Shown here in pieces: positions 52,140-60,090 of a stretch of 64,000 nt of DNA. The position numbers and the translations under genes were made by a program. The stretch is from positions 45,494-109,493 of the forward strand of contig CAZXUI010000006.1 of assembly GCA_964643885.1 (NCBI GenBank), given 5' to 3'. This stretch comes from CAADGL01 sp964643885 (GTDB taxonomy: Bacteria; Planctomycetota; Phycisphaerae; UBA1845; Fen-1342). The notes below the pieces were generated by a model. It was not told where the DNA came from. It saw only the letters and a list, made by a program, of their open reading frames with translations, and did no database searches. Positions within the stretch are counted from its first letter, which is position 1. Each line of letters opens with the position of its first letter.

Positions 52140-53462
52140 ATGAGCTACAAGACGACGAGCGTGCCGGACGGCGGGAAGATCACGATCGACGCGCAGCACA
52201 AGCTGACGGTGCCGGACCGGCCGATCATTCCGTTCATTCGCGGGGACGGGACGGGGCCGGATATCTGGCGGGCGAGCGAGGCGGTGTTCGACGCGGCGGT
52301 CGCGAAGGCGTACGGCGGGCGGCGGAAGATCGCCTGGATGGAGGTTTTCGCGGGCGAGACGGCGTATGAGCGGTTCAAGGACTGGCTGCCCGAGGAGACG
52401 GTGGAGGCGTTTCGCGAGTTTCTGGTGGGGATCAAGGGGCCGCTGACGACGCCGGTGGGCGGGGGCATTCGCTCGCTGAACGTGACGCTGCGGCAGCAGC
52501 TCGATCTGTACGTCTGCCTGCGGCCGGTGCGATATTTTCAGGGGGTGCCGTCGCCTGTGAAGCGGCCGGAGAAGGTGGACATGGTGATCTTCCGTGAGAA
52601 CACGGAGGACATCTACGCGGGGATCGACTATCCGGGCGGGTCGGCAGAGGCGAACAAGCTGCTGGAGTTTCTGTCGCGCGAGATGCCCAAGGAATTCAAG
52701 AAGGTGCGTTTCGGGACGCGTGAGGCGGGCGAGCAGTTCTTGAAGCAGGCGGACCGGCCGGGCGAGGACGCGAGCGTGTGCGTGGGCGTGGGGATCAAGC
52801 CGATCAGCCGGCTGGGGACGGAGCGGCTGGCGCGGGCGGCGATCGAGTATGCGATCAAGCACAAGCGCCGCAGCGTGACGTTCGTGCACAAGGGCAACAT
52901 CATGAAGTACACGGAGGGGGCGTTCCGCGACTGGGGCTATGCGCTGGCGAAGCGTGAGTTCGGGGCGGAGGAGTTCGAGGGGGGGCCGTGGTGCCGCATT
53001 CCGGAGGGCAGTCCGGGCGCGGGGATCGTGATCAAGGACGCGATCGCGGACATCACGCTTCAGCAGGTGCTGACGCGGCCGGAGGATTTCGACGTCATCG
53101 CGACGCCGAACCTGAACGGCGACTATCTGAGCGATGCGCTGGCGGCTCAGGTGGGCGGGATCGGGATCGCGCCGGGCGGGAACATCAACTACGTGACGGG
53201 TCATGCGATCTTCGAGGCGACGCACGGGACGGCGCCGAAGTACGCGAACCAGGACGTGGTGAACCCGGGGTCGGTGATTCTTTCGGGTGTGATGATGCTG
53301 GAGCATCTGGGCTGGCAGGAGGCGGCGGAGCTGATCGTTCGGGGGCTGGAGCGGAGCATCGCGGCGCGGACGGTGACGTATGATTTTCACCGGCTGATGG
53401 AGGGTGCGACGAAGGTGAAGTGCAGCGAGTTTGGGGAGCGTGTGATCGGGAATATGGGGTAG
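52140..53462 (+). CDS. icd: Isocitrate dehydrogenase (NADP-type)
   Basis: 440 aa. Typical: IPFIRGDGTGPDIWRAS, GPLTTPVGGGIRSLNVTLRQ (substrate Ser/Asn/Arg), LRPVRYFQGVPSPVKRPEKV, VIFRENTEDIYAGIDY, FVHKGNIMKYTEGAFRDWGY, then NLNGDYLSDALAAQVGGIGI (metal Asp residues) and THGTAPKYANQDVVNPGSVI. It oxidises isocitrate to 2-oxoglutarate in the TCA cycle. Substrate and cofactor segments resemble the E. coli-type NADP enzyme. Single gene. Confidence 0.96.
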   Translation: MSYKTTSVPDGGKITIDAQHKLTVPDRPIIPFIRGDGTGPDIWRASEAVFDAAVAKAYGGRRKIAWMEVFAGETAYERFKDWLPEETVEAFREFLVGIKGPLTTPVGGGIRSLNVTLRQQLDLYVCLRPVRYFQGVPSPVKRPEKVDMVIFRENTEDIYAGIDYPGGSAEANKLLEFLSREMPKEFKKVRFGTREAGEQFLKQADRPGEDASVCVGVGIKPISRLGTERLARAAIEYAIKHKRRSVTFVHKGNIMKYTEGAFRDWGYALAKREFGAEEFEGGPWCRIPEGSPGAGIVIKDAIADITLQQVLTRPEDFDVIATPNLNGDYLSDALAAQVGGIGIAPGGNINYVTGHAIFEATHGTAPKYANQDVVNPGSVILSGVMMLEHLGWQEAAELIVRGLERSIAARTVTYDFHRLMEGATKVKCSEFGERVIGNMG

Positions 53463-53582
53463 GGGGCGGGCGGCCGGGCGTTCCGGTAGGCTCGACGGAC
53501 TCGATCGCCTGAGAAGGCCAGGGCGGCATACGCACTGGCGGAACGCAGCAAACTGCCGCGCCTCGACGAGATCGGTGGCACC

Positions 53583-54155
53583 ATGCTGCCATGTCGTCGC
53601 GATCAACATCGCGTTCCCGGTCGGGCACGAGGGTGCGCCGTAGTCGCGTGCATTCTGATGATTCTGAGGACCGTGTCGAGCTTCCGATGGCGGGTCATTC
53701 TGACCTCGACCAATCTGTCCATCTCGTTGACTCGTCGCGCCGTCGGATTCGCGTGGCGCCCGCGTGCCGTACGCGAGTTCTCGCCGCCGCTGCGCGATCA
53801 CGAAGCGCTCTCGTCCGGAGTCATAACGTCCAAACCCACGGCGCCGATTTGGCTCCCGCGGTTCGACACGGTGGAAGGGCATTTCCTGGGCGCAGTGCCA
53901 CTGTGGATTCCGACGGTTGCCTGTCTTCTGCTCGCGGCCATTCCGCAGCGGCGGTGGCGCGATGCCGACAGCCATTGCCCCGAGTGCGGCTATGATCTGA
54001 GGGCGAGCATGAGCGGCCGATGTCCAGAGTGTGGTACGATCACGGCATCGGATTGCCCATTTGTTTACACCGTTTTCACGCACGATGCTCGGCGGTGTGA
54101 CAAGGGGGAATCGCCAGTTCGCAAAAGGCGGGTCAGCGTCCGTCTTGCCATGTGA
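53583..54155 (+). CDS. Membrane protein with C-terminal zinc ribbon
   Basis: 190 aa. Two hydrophobic segments (CAVVACILMILRTVS; AVPLWIPTVACLLLAAIPQR) precede HCPECGYDLRASMSGRCPEC, a zinc ribbon that is very frequent in Phycisphaerae-type proteins of unknown function. The start could be at 53583 or 53658. No enzyme motif. Codons toward the end are more mixed than in flanking core genes. Family function unknown. Confidence 0.6.
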   Translation: MLPCRRDQHRVPGRARGCAVVACILMILRTVSSFRWRVILTSTNLSISLTRRAVGFAWRPRAVREFSPPLRDHEALSSGVITSKPTAPIWLPRFDTVEGHFLGAVPLWIPTVACLLLAAIPQRRWRDADSHCPECGYDLRASMSGRCPECGTITASDCPFVYTVFTHDARRCDKGESPVRKRRVSVRLAM

Positions 54156-54236
54156 ATGGACTGACGTGTTGCCCAGAATCTGATCCAGGCGCAGTGAGAG
54201 TCTCTGCCACCTGCCGGGCAAGCACGGAGGTCGCGA

Positions 54237-55628
54237 GTGAATCGGCCAACTCAACAGCCTGGGCCTGTTATCGCCGTGCTGCGTAGGGCCGCCGCGCTGG
54301 TGGCACTGCTGATGGCCGCCGCAGCGGCCGCGGCCGAGACGCTCACCGTGGGGGCCGGGCGTCAGTTCGCGCGGATCGAGGATGCGAACGCGGCCGCACA
54401 GCCCGGCGACCGGATCGAGGTCTACCCGGCCGAGGGGGACGGCGTGTATCGCCGGCCGGCGGTGTATGTGACCAAGGCCGGGCTGCGATTCGTCGGCATG
54501 GGCGACGAGCCGATCGTGCTGGACGGGGCGGGGTTCGACTACAGCGGCGTGGGCTCGACGCCGCGGGCGATCTTTCAGCTCAACGCGGGCGCTGACGGCG
54601 TGGTGATCGAGCATTTCGAGCTGCGCGGGGCGCGAAACGCCTCGCACAATGCGGCCGGCGTGCGGATCAACCAGGCCGACGGCGCCGTCGTGCGGCGCTG
54701 CCGCATTCACGACAACCAGATGGGCATCATGTCGAACGGGGCGACGGGCGACCCGGCCTCGGCCGCGAATCAGGTGATCGAATTCTGCGAGATTTTCGCC
54801 AACGGCGAGCCGGCCGACCCGGGCTACAACCACAATCTCTACCTGGGCGGCACGAGCGTGACGGTGCGGTTCTGCGACATTCACAGCGCCGTGACCGGCC
54901 ACAACCTCAAGAGCCGGGCGCACTTCAACCTGATCGCCTACTGCCACATTCACGACTCGGCCAACCGCGAGATCGACCTGGTCGACGCGTGGGATACGTC
55001 GCGGCCGGCGTCGCACAGCGTGCTGCTGGGCAATTTCATCGTCAAGCGGGAGAACACGAGCGGGAACCGGGCGGTGATTCACTTCGGCCAGGACGGCGGC
55101 GGCGGGCACGTCGGGACGCTCTATCTGCTGCACAATACGATCGTGACGACGTATCTTTCGCCGGTGGTGCAGCTCAGCGCGAGCCAGGCGCTGGCGGAGC
55201 TGGTCAACAACATCATCTACAACCCCGTGCAGGCGTCGCCGCAGCTTTTCAGCGTCAGCGGCGGGGCGGCGGCGGGCAACATCCGCGGCGACCACAACTG
55301 GCTGAGCCGTGAATACTCGATCGCCGGGACGAAGATCGACCCGGCCACGACCTATCGCGGCCCGCAGCGCGACAGCACCCCGGGCTTCGAGGATGCCCCC
55401 GGGCGGGATTACCGCCTCGCGCGGCGGTCGATCTCCGCGTATGAGCCCAACGAGGCGCCCACGTATCTGGACGGCGACGGGGCGGAGCAGAGCGGCGTGC
55501 CGGCGTTTCAGTATCGCCCGGTGGCCGGCCGATACGAGCTTCGGGCCGGTCGGCCGATCGCGATCGGGGCGGGGATCGTCCGCCCGGAAGAGTCTCCCGG
55601 CGGCAACGAGATCGAGCCGCGGCCCTGA
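54237..55628 (+). CDS. Secreted right-handed beta-helix protein
   Basis: 463 aa from a GTG with GGAGG upstream; signal peptide (ALVALLMAAAAAAAETLTVG). PbH1-type rungs run from ~50 to ~330: FARIEDANAAAQPGDRIEVY, VVIEHFELRGARNASHNAAG, AVVRRCRIHDNQMGIMSNGA and IAYCHIHDSANREIDLVDAW. The layout fits polysaccharide lyases and the DUF1565/parallel-helix families; no catalytic triad can be assigned. Likely acts on extracellular polysaccharide. Confidence 0.8.
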   Translation: MNRPTQQPGPVIAVLRRAAALVALLMAAAAAAAETLTVGAGRQFARIEDANAAAQPGDRIEVYPAEGDGVYRRPAVYVTKAGLRFVGMGDEPIVLDGAGFDYSGVGSTPRAIFQLNAGADGVVIEHFELRGARNASHNAAGVRINQADGAVVRRCRIHDNQMGIMSNGATGDPASAANQVIEFCEIFANGEPADPGYNHNLYLGGTSVTVRFCDIHSAVTGHNLKSRAHFNLIAYCHIHDSANREIDLVDAWDTSRPASHSVLLGNFIVKRENTSGNRAVIHFGQDGGGGHVGTLYLLHNTIVTTYLSPVVQLSASQALAELVNNIIYNPVQASPQLFSVSGGAAAGNIRGDHNWLSREYSIAGTKIDPATTYRGPQRDSTPGFEDAPGRDYRLARRSISAYEPNEAPTYLDGDGAEQSGVPAFQYRPVAGRYELRAGRPIAIGAGIVRPEESPGGNEIEPRP

Positions 55629-55641
55629 GGGTCGGGTCGTC

Positions 55642-56058
55642 ATGGGCGCAATTCGTGCGCAGTGCTCATCCTGCGGGCTGAAGTTCAAGACGCGAGGTCC
55701 CAGTGCGCGGTATTGCCCCGGCTGTGGCGGGGCGGTGGCGGAGGCGGCCGGCGAGCCGGCGGCGGACGCGAGCAACGGCTATCGCTGCCCGACCTGCCCC
55801 GATGCGACGCTGGACATCCAGCACCGGCGGGGGATCGAGATCGACGTCTGCCCGCGCTGCCGCGGTGTCTGGCTCGACCGGGACGAGCTGGAGAAGCTGA
55901 TCGAGTGCACGCACGACACGTTCGGCACGCTGGTGGAGCGGATGAAGTCGGGGTTCAGCTTCGAGGGCGGCTCGATGCGGCGCGGCAAGCGCGTGATCAT
56001 TCGACGGAGCGGCGGCGCGACGTTGATCGATGAGCTGTTCGACGAGCTGTTCGACTAG
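55642..56058 (+). CDS. TFIIB-type zinc-ribbon protein, paralogue 1
   Basis: 138 aa from ATG 55642, 13 nt after the beta-helix gene. Two zinc sites: CSSCGLKFKTRGPSARYCPG (CxxC...CxxC) and YRCPTCPDATLDI...EIDVCPRCRGVWLDRDELEK, the zf-TFIIB signature. The C-terminus is basic, then ends IDELFDELFD. Such proteins are small, probably nucleic-acid or protein-binding; role unknown. The paralogue lies 157 bp downstream. Confidence 0.8.
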   Translation: MGAIRAQCSSCGLKFKTRGPSARYCPGCGGAVAEAAGEPAADASNGYRCPTCPDATLDIQHRRGIEIDVCPRCRGVWLDRDELEKLIECTHDTFGTLVERMKSGFSFEGGSMRRGKRVIIRRSGGATLIDELFDELFD

Positions 56059-56215
56059 TCCGCGCGCTCGCGGCGCAAAGCCCGTGCAAAACGCGGTCCC
56101 GGCGCTCGCGCGCGGTTCACCCAGAATCCCTCCGGCTGCTATCCTATGCGTCGTAGACGAGAGGCGTTGCGCCTGCGCTGAATTCGGAGCGGGGGTGAGC
56201 GGGAGGCCGGACGGC

Positions 56216-56638
56216 ATGAGCAGGGAGCGTTCGAGCTGTTCGAAATGCGGGCTGGCGCTGGATACGCGCGGCGGAGTGCGCTACTGTCCGGCGTGCGGCA
56301 GCCCGGTATCGGGCGAGGATTCGCGGCCGCGGGCCGCGTTGCCGGGCGGATCGGCGGCGTATCGCTGCCCGATCTGTCCGGACGAGACGCTGACCGTGGC
56401 TCATCGGGCGGGGATCGAGATCGAGGTGTGTCCGCGCTGCCGCGGCGTGTGGCTGGACCGCGGAGAGCTGGCGAAGCTGATCGAGCGTTCGGCGGGCGAG
56501 GGGTCGTGGCGCGGCCCGCGGGACGGCTCGTACGACGACGATGACGACGATGACGCGAAGTATCGCGGCGGGCCCGGTCGCGGGCGGCGGAAGAGGAAGT
56601 CGTTGCTGGGGGATATCTTCGATGAGTTGTTTGATTAG
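56216..56638 (+). CDS. TFIIB-type zinc-ribbon protein, paralogue 2
   Basis: 140 aa. CSKCGLALDTRGGVRYCPAC, then YRCPICPDETLTVAHRAGIE and CPRCRGVWLDRGELAKLIER align with paralogue 1 over the full length. After an Asp-rich run (DGSYDDDDDDDAKYRG) and basic stretch (GRGRRKRKS) it ends LLGDIFDELFD. The shared FDELFD tail suggests a common binding partner. Its last four bases overlap the HepT frame on the other strand. Confidence 0.8.
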   Translation: MSRERSSCSKCGLALDTRGGVRYCPACGSPVSGEDSRPRAALPGGSAAYRCPICPDETLTVAHRAGIEIEVCPRCRGVWLDRGELAKLIERSAGEGSWRGPRDGSYDDDDDDDAKYRGGPGRGRRKRKSLLGDIFDELFD

Positions 56639-57032
56639 GCGGGGTCGTTGCCGGGCTCGAGCTCTGACTCGGCTTCGGGGTCCGTGGGCGGCTCGCTGAC
56701 GAGCGGCGCCAGGCGCTGTACAAGCTGCGGAACTTCGACCGTCGCGACACGCCAGAGACGATCATGCTCGAGATCAAAGTATCCATGCGCGATCACGTTG
56801 CGCTGCTGAACGATCTCACGCCGAGGAATGTCGGAGTGCTGCTGCTTGAACTCACTCGAAACTGGCGCGCCGCCTCGCCGATCACCTCGATGCAGCGCTC
56901 CACCGCGATCTGTTTCTCGAGATTCGCCTGGTACTCGGCCCACGAAACGCCGCAAACGATCCCCATCAGCCGCTCGCCCCAGCGAACGATATCCCACAGC
57001 CGGGCGTGATCATCCACCTCACGCCGCGTCAC
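56635..57032 (-). pseudogene. hepT: HepT-like toxin, frameshifted
   Basis: A GTG at 57032 opens DIVRWGERLMGIVCGVSWAE, YQANLEKQIAVERCIEVIGE, AARQF; near 56869 the frame shifts, and adding one C in the GCGCGCC run gives VSSEFKQQHSDIPRREIVQQ and RNVIAHGYFDLEHDRLWRVA, with the HEPN ribonuclease motif R-x4-H-x-Y (RNVIAHGY). HepT is the toxin of MntA/HepT modules and is inactivated by MntA-catalysed AMPylation of that Tyr. As written, the toxin ends after about 79 residues and lacks its catalytic motif. Overlaps mntA by 14 nt. Confidence 0.8.
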
Positions 57033-57339
57033 GGTGGATGATCCTGCGATTCGTCAGAATGTGATGCTGCCGATAGGGGTTGACGATCGATCTCTTCTCG
57101 ACAAGATCGACGGGCCGGCCCAAGATCGCCTCCAGCTCCGTGGTTATCGGGCCCCATTCCCAGTAGGACCACGGCGCGCCCGGCTCGAAGACGACAAGCA
57201 CATCCACGTCGCTGGCCGGGCCGAAGTCGTCGCGCAGGACCGAGCCGAACAGCGACATCTCGGTCACGCGCCAGCGGCGGCAGAAGTCCGCCACGGCATG
57301 CGGGTCGTACTCGACGTTTCCCTGTACGCTCTGCTTCAT
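57019..57339 (-). CDS. mntA: MntA-like nucleotidyltransferase antitoxin
   Basis: 106 aa. Minimal nucleotidyltransferase motif GS-x10-DxD is exact: SLFGSVLRDDFGPASDVDVL. The third acidic residue follows in GRPVDLVEKRSI. MntA AMPylates the Tyr of HepT, neutralising it. It precedes hepT on the same strand as in typical modules and appears complete, although its partner is broken. Confidence 0.9.
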   Translation of the reverse strand: MKQSVQGNVEYDPHAVADFCRRWRVTEMSLFGSVLRDDFGPASDVDVLVVFEPGAPWSYWEWGPITTELEAILGRPVDLVEKRSIVNPYRQHHILTNRRIIHRDAA

Positions 57340-57545
57340 CTCTCGGCCGCCCGCAGCAGCGTCCCATGTGAATCATACCGCCTCAGGCAACGCCGTGTCG
57401 ATCGTGTGGACTCCGCTTGCCCCCGCGGCCAGCGGACGTACGGACTGCGGCAGCAGGGCGAGCGGGGCGGCGGCCGCAATGCGGGTCAACGTCGGCCGGC
57501 GGCGATATACTCGCGCCTGACCGGCATCCTTGCGGAGGACCGACC

Positions 57546-59441
57546 ATGGCCACGACCACGACGAAAACGGCAACGAGCCCCCCTGCCGCCGCGGGTCCGC
57601 GGGTCGTCCGCGCGCCGCGCGGGCGCGAAATCTCCTGCAAGAGCTGGCTGACCGAGGCCGCCCTGCGGATGCTCATGAACAACCTCGACCCAGACGTGGC
57701 CGAGCTGCCCGACCAGCTCATCGTCTACGGCGGCAGCGGCCGGGCGGCCCGTTCATGGGCCGATTTCGACCGCATCGTCGCGACGCTGCGGCGGCTGGAG
57801 CCCGACGAGACGATGCTCGTCCAGAGCGGCCGGGCCGTCGGCGTACTCAAGACGCACGCCGACGCCCCGCGCGTGCTGATCAGCAACGCCATGCTCGTGC
57901 CGCACTGGGCCAACTGGGACGAGTTCCGCCGCCTCGAGGCGATGGGTCTGACGATGTTCGGCCAGATGACGGCCGGAAGCTGGATCTACATCGGCACGCA
58001 GGGCATCCTCCAGGGCACGTATGAGACGTTCGCGGCGGCCGCCCGGCGGCACTTCGGCGGATCGCTGCGCGGGCGGCTGGTCGTGACGGGCGGGCTGGGC
58101 GGCATGGGCGGGGCGCAGCCGCTGGCCGCGACGTTCAACGACGGCGTGTGCCTGGCGGCCGAGGTGGACCGCACGCGGATCGACAAGCGCCTGCGGACGC
58201 GCTACCTCGACCGGATGAGCGAGAGCCTGGAGGAGGCGATCGGCTGGGCGCTGGAGGCGAAGGCGGCCGGGCGGGCCGAATCGATCGGCGTCCTGGCCAA
58301 CGCGGCCGACCTGCTGGCGGAGCTGATCCGACGCGACATCACGCCGGACGTGCTGACCGATCAGACCTCGGCCCATGACCCGCTGGCGGGATATGTTCCC
58401 AACGGCCGGCCGGGCGGGGCGGCGGCGGCAGGGACGGGCGGCGGTCCGCGGCCGTCGTGGAGCGACGAGGTGCTGCGCGACTGGCTGAAGCTGCGCGAGA
58501 GCGACCCGCAGCGGTACACGCGCGAGTCGCTGCGCACGATGGCCGAGCATGTCGCCTCGATGCTGGAGCTTCAGCGGCGGGGGGCGGTCACGTTCGACTA
58601 CGGCAACAACCTCCGCGGCCATGCGCTGGAGGCGGTTCGACAGGGTCTGGCCCCGTGGCAGTCGGGCGGCCTGCCGGCCGGGCGCGACGCCCGCAGCACG
58701 ATGGCCATCGCCGGCGCGGGGCCGAGTGCCGCGGATGCGGCCGCGGCGGCCGGCGCGATTGGCGCGTCCGGATCGGCCGCTGATTTCGACCCGTTTCGCA
58801 TTCCGGGCTTCGTGCCGGAATACATCCGTCCGCTGTTCTGCGAGGGCAGCGGGCCGTTCCGCTGGGCGGCGCTGAGCGGCGACCCGGCCGACCTGGCCGT
58901 GACGGACGACGCAGTGCTGGAGACGTTTCCGGATGAGGAGCATCTGTGCCGTTGGATTCGGCTGGCGCGGGAGAAGGTCGCGTTTCAGGGCTTGCCGGCC
59001 CGCATCTGCTGGTTGAAGTACGGCCAGCGGTCGCGGATGGGGCTGATCTTCAATCGGCTGGTGCGCGAGGGGCGGATTTCGGCGCCGGTGGTGATCGGGC
59101 GGGATCACCTGGACTGCGGCAGTGTCGCCAGCCCGAACCGCGAGACGGAGGCGATGAAGGACGGCTCGGACGCGATCGCCGACTGGCCGATCCTCAATGC
59201 GCTGGCGAACACGGCCTGCGGGGCGACGTGGGTAAGCGTGCACCACGGCGGCGGCGTGGGGATCGGGTATGCGATCCACGCGGGGCAGGTGATCGTCTGT
59301 GACGGCTCGGCCGAGGCGGACCGGCGGATCGAGCGGGTCCTGACGGCGGACCCGGCGCTGGGTGTGATGCGTCACGCGGACGCGGGATATGAGCTGGCGC
59401 GGGAGGTGGCGAGGGAGCGGGGGGTGGATCTGGCCAGCTAA
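57546..59441 (+). CDS. hutU: Urocanate hydratase
   Basis: ATG 57546 behind GGAGG; 631 aa, about 75 longer than the usual ~555. It converts urocanate to imidazolonepropionate in histidine degradation, using tightly bound NAD+. Visible: QLIVYGGSGRAARSW, GSWIYIGTQGILQGTYETFA, VVTGGLGGMGGAQPLA (NAD), DQTSAHDPLAGYVPNG, TFDYGNNLRGHA, the catalytic-Cys segment YIRPLFCEGSGPFRWAALSG and NTACGATWVSVHHGGGVGIG. Extra length lies in an N-terminal tail and two Ala/Gly linkers (~295-310 and ~395-415). A TATACT (57506-57511) may be its -10 box. No other hut gene is adjacent. Confidence 0.95.
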   Translation: MATTTTKTATSPPAAAGPRVVRAPRGREISCKSWLTEAALRMLMNNLDPDVAELPDQLIVYGGSGRAARSWADFDRIVATLRRLEPDETMLVQSGRAVGVLKTHADAPRVLISNAMLVPHWANWDEFRRLEAMGLTMFGQMTAGSWIYIGTQGILQGTYETFAAAARRHFGGSLRGRLVVTGGLGGMGGAQPLAATFNDGVCLAAEVDRTRIDKRLRTRYLDRMSESLEEAIGWALEAKAAGRAESIGVLANAADLLAELIRRDITPDVLTDQTSAHDPLAGYVPNGRPGGAAAAGTGGGPRPSWSDEVLRDWLKLRESDPQRYTRESLRTMAEHVASMLELQRRGAVTFDYGNNLRGHALEAVRQGLAPWQSGGLPAGRDARSTMAIAGAGPSAADAAAAAGAIGASGSAADFDPFRIPGFVPEYIRPLFCEGSGPFRWAALSGDPADLAVTDDAVLETFPDEEHLCRWIRLAREKVAFQGLPARICWLKYGQRSRMGLIFNRLVREGRISAPVVIGRDHLDCGSVASPNRETEAMKDGSDAIADWPILNALANTACGATWVSVHHGGGVGIGYAIHAGQVIVCDGSAEADRRIERVLTADPALGVMRHADAGYELAREVARERGVDLAS

Positions 59442-59452
59442 CGAGCGGGATA

Positions 59453-59491
59453 CGGGGCGGAGGTCGGCAGATTCGGGGACTGCCCGCCCCG
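59453..59491 (+). terminator. Bulged hairpin terminator after hutU
   Basis: CGGGGCGG pairs with CCGCCCCG, and inside it GGCAG with CTGCC, 12 nt past the hutU stop. No T-tract follows, so efficiency is uncertain. Confidence 0.45.
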
Positions 59492-59593
59492 CTGAGATCT
59501 CTGGTTTGCGGCGCCAGTCTCGCGTGTCTTGCAGCGCGAGCGTATTGTCTGACAGGCGATCAATTATTACTCAGGCCAATATATAGATGACAT

Positions 59594-60007
59594 ATGGGCA
59601 TTTCTGTGTTATACTTCGTTCATGAGGCACTCGGATGCTCGATCGTTGCCGCCGGCGGCGAATACCCTGCAAAGCCACCGCACTACATCCTGGGCGGACT
59701 CGTCACGCTGGAGAGTGATTGGAGTCCTCCGTTCGGTGACGCCTTTCGCAAGGCGATTGCGGCTCTCCCTTCCGAAGGACGCCTCGATACTGGCTGCGCT
59801 GTCCGCTACGGTGTCTTTGGCGTGAAGTACTCGGCGAATGAGCCTGCCGCGATCGCCGCTGAGCGGTCGGCGTGTTCGCTAGCCCTTTTCCTGCTCCGCT
59901 TCATCGCGTCGCTCCAGGCGATTGCGACAGTGCCGTGCATCGACGTACTGGCCTACGCGGCGAACATCAGGTCTGACTGCAATGACAGTGCAACAGAACC
60001 ACGTTGA
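59594..60007 (+). CDS. Hypothetical protein, accessory
   Basis: 137 aa preceded by an AT-rich leader (CAATATATAGATGACAT). Reads like a folded soluble protein (VLYFVHEALGCSIVAAGGEY, YILGGLVTLESDWSPPFGDA, AACSLALFLLRFIASLQAIA-like end) with no known family and no signal peptide. Codon use is visibly less GC-biased than in the core genes, and the gene opens the region of cassette-like ORFs. Function unknown. Confidence 0.5.
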   Translation: MGISVLYFVHEALGCSIVAAGGEYPAKPPHYILGGLVTLESDWSPPFGDAFRKAIAALPSEGRLDTGCAVRYGVFGVKYSANEPAAIAAERSACSLALFLLRFIASLQAIATVPCIDVLAYAANIRSDCNDSATEPR

Positions 60008-60040
60008 TGGAGCGGGAGACGCGGCCCCTCTCCCGCTCCA
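60008..60040. terminator. Perfect 12-bp hairpin between two accessory ORFs
   Basis: TGGAGCGGGAGA and TCTCCCGCTCCA flank a 9-nt loop directly after the stop of the preceding ORF. Without a T-run it may terminate or stabilise the transcript. The flanks GTT/AAC also pair, but in the wrong order for an attC site. Confidence 0.5.
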
Positions 60041-60090
60041 AACCTCATCCTCTACCCCCCACGAGCACTTGGCCAGATCGGAGTTGCGCC

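Noticed and set aside
51672..55775. Minus-strand open frame of 1367 codons
   Set aside because: Antisense to icd and the beta-helix gene; typical high-GC shadow.
60008..60040. attC site at the hairpin
   Set aside because: The GTT and AAC ends are in the reverse order (GTT first), unlike attC on either strand.
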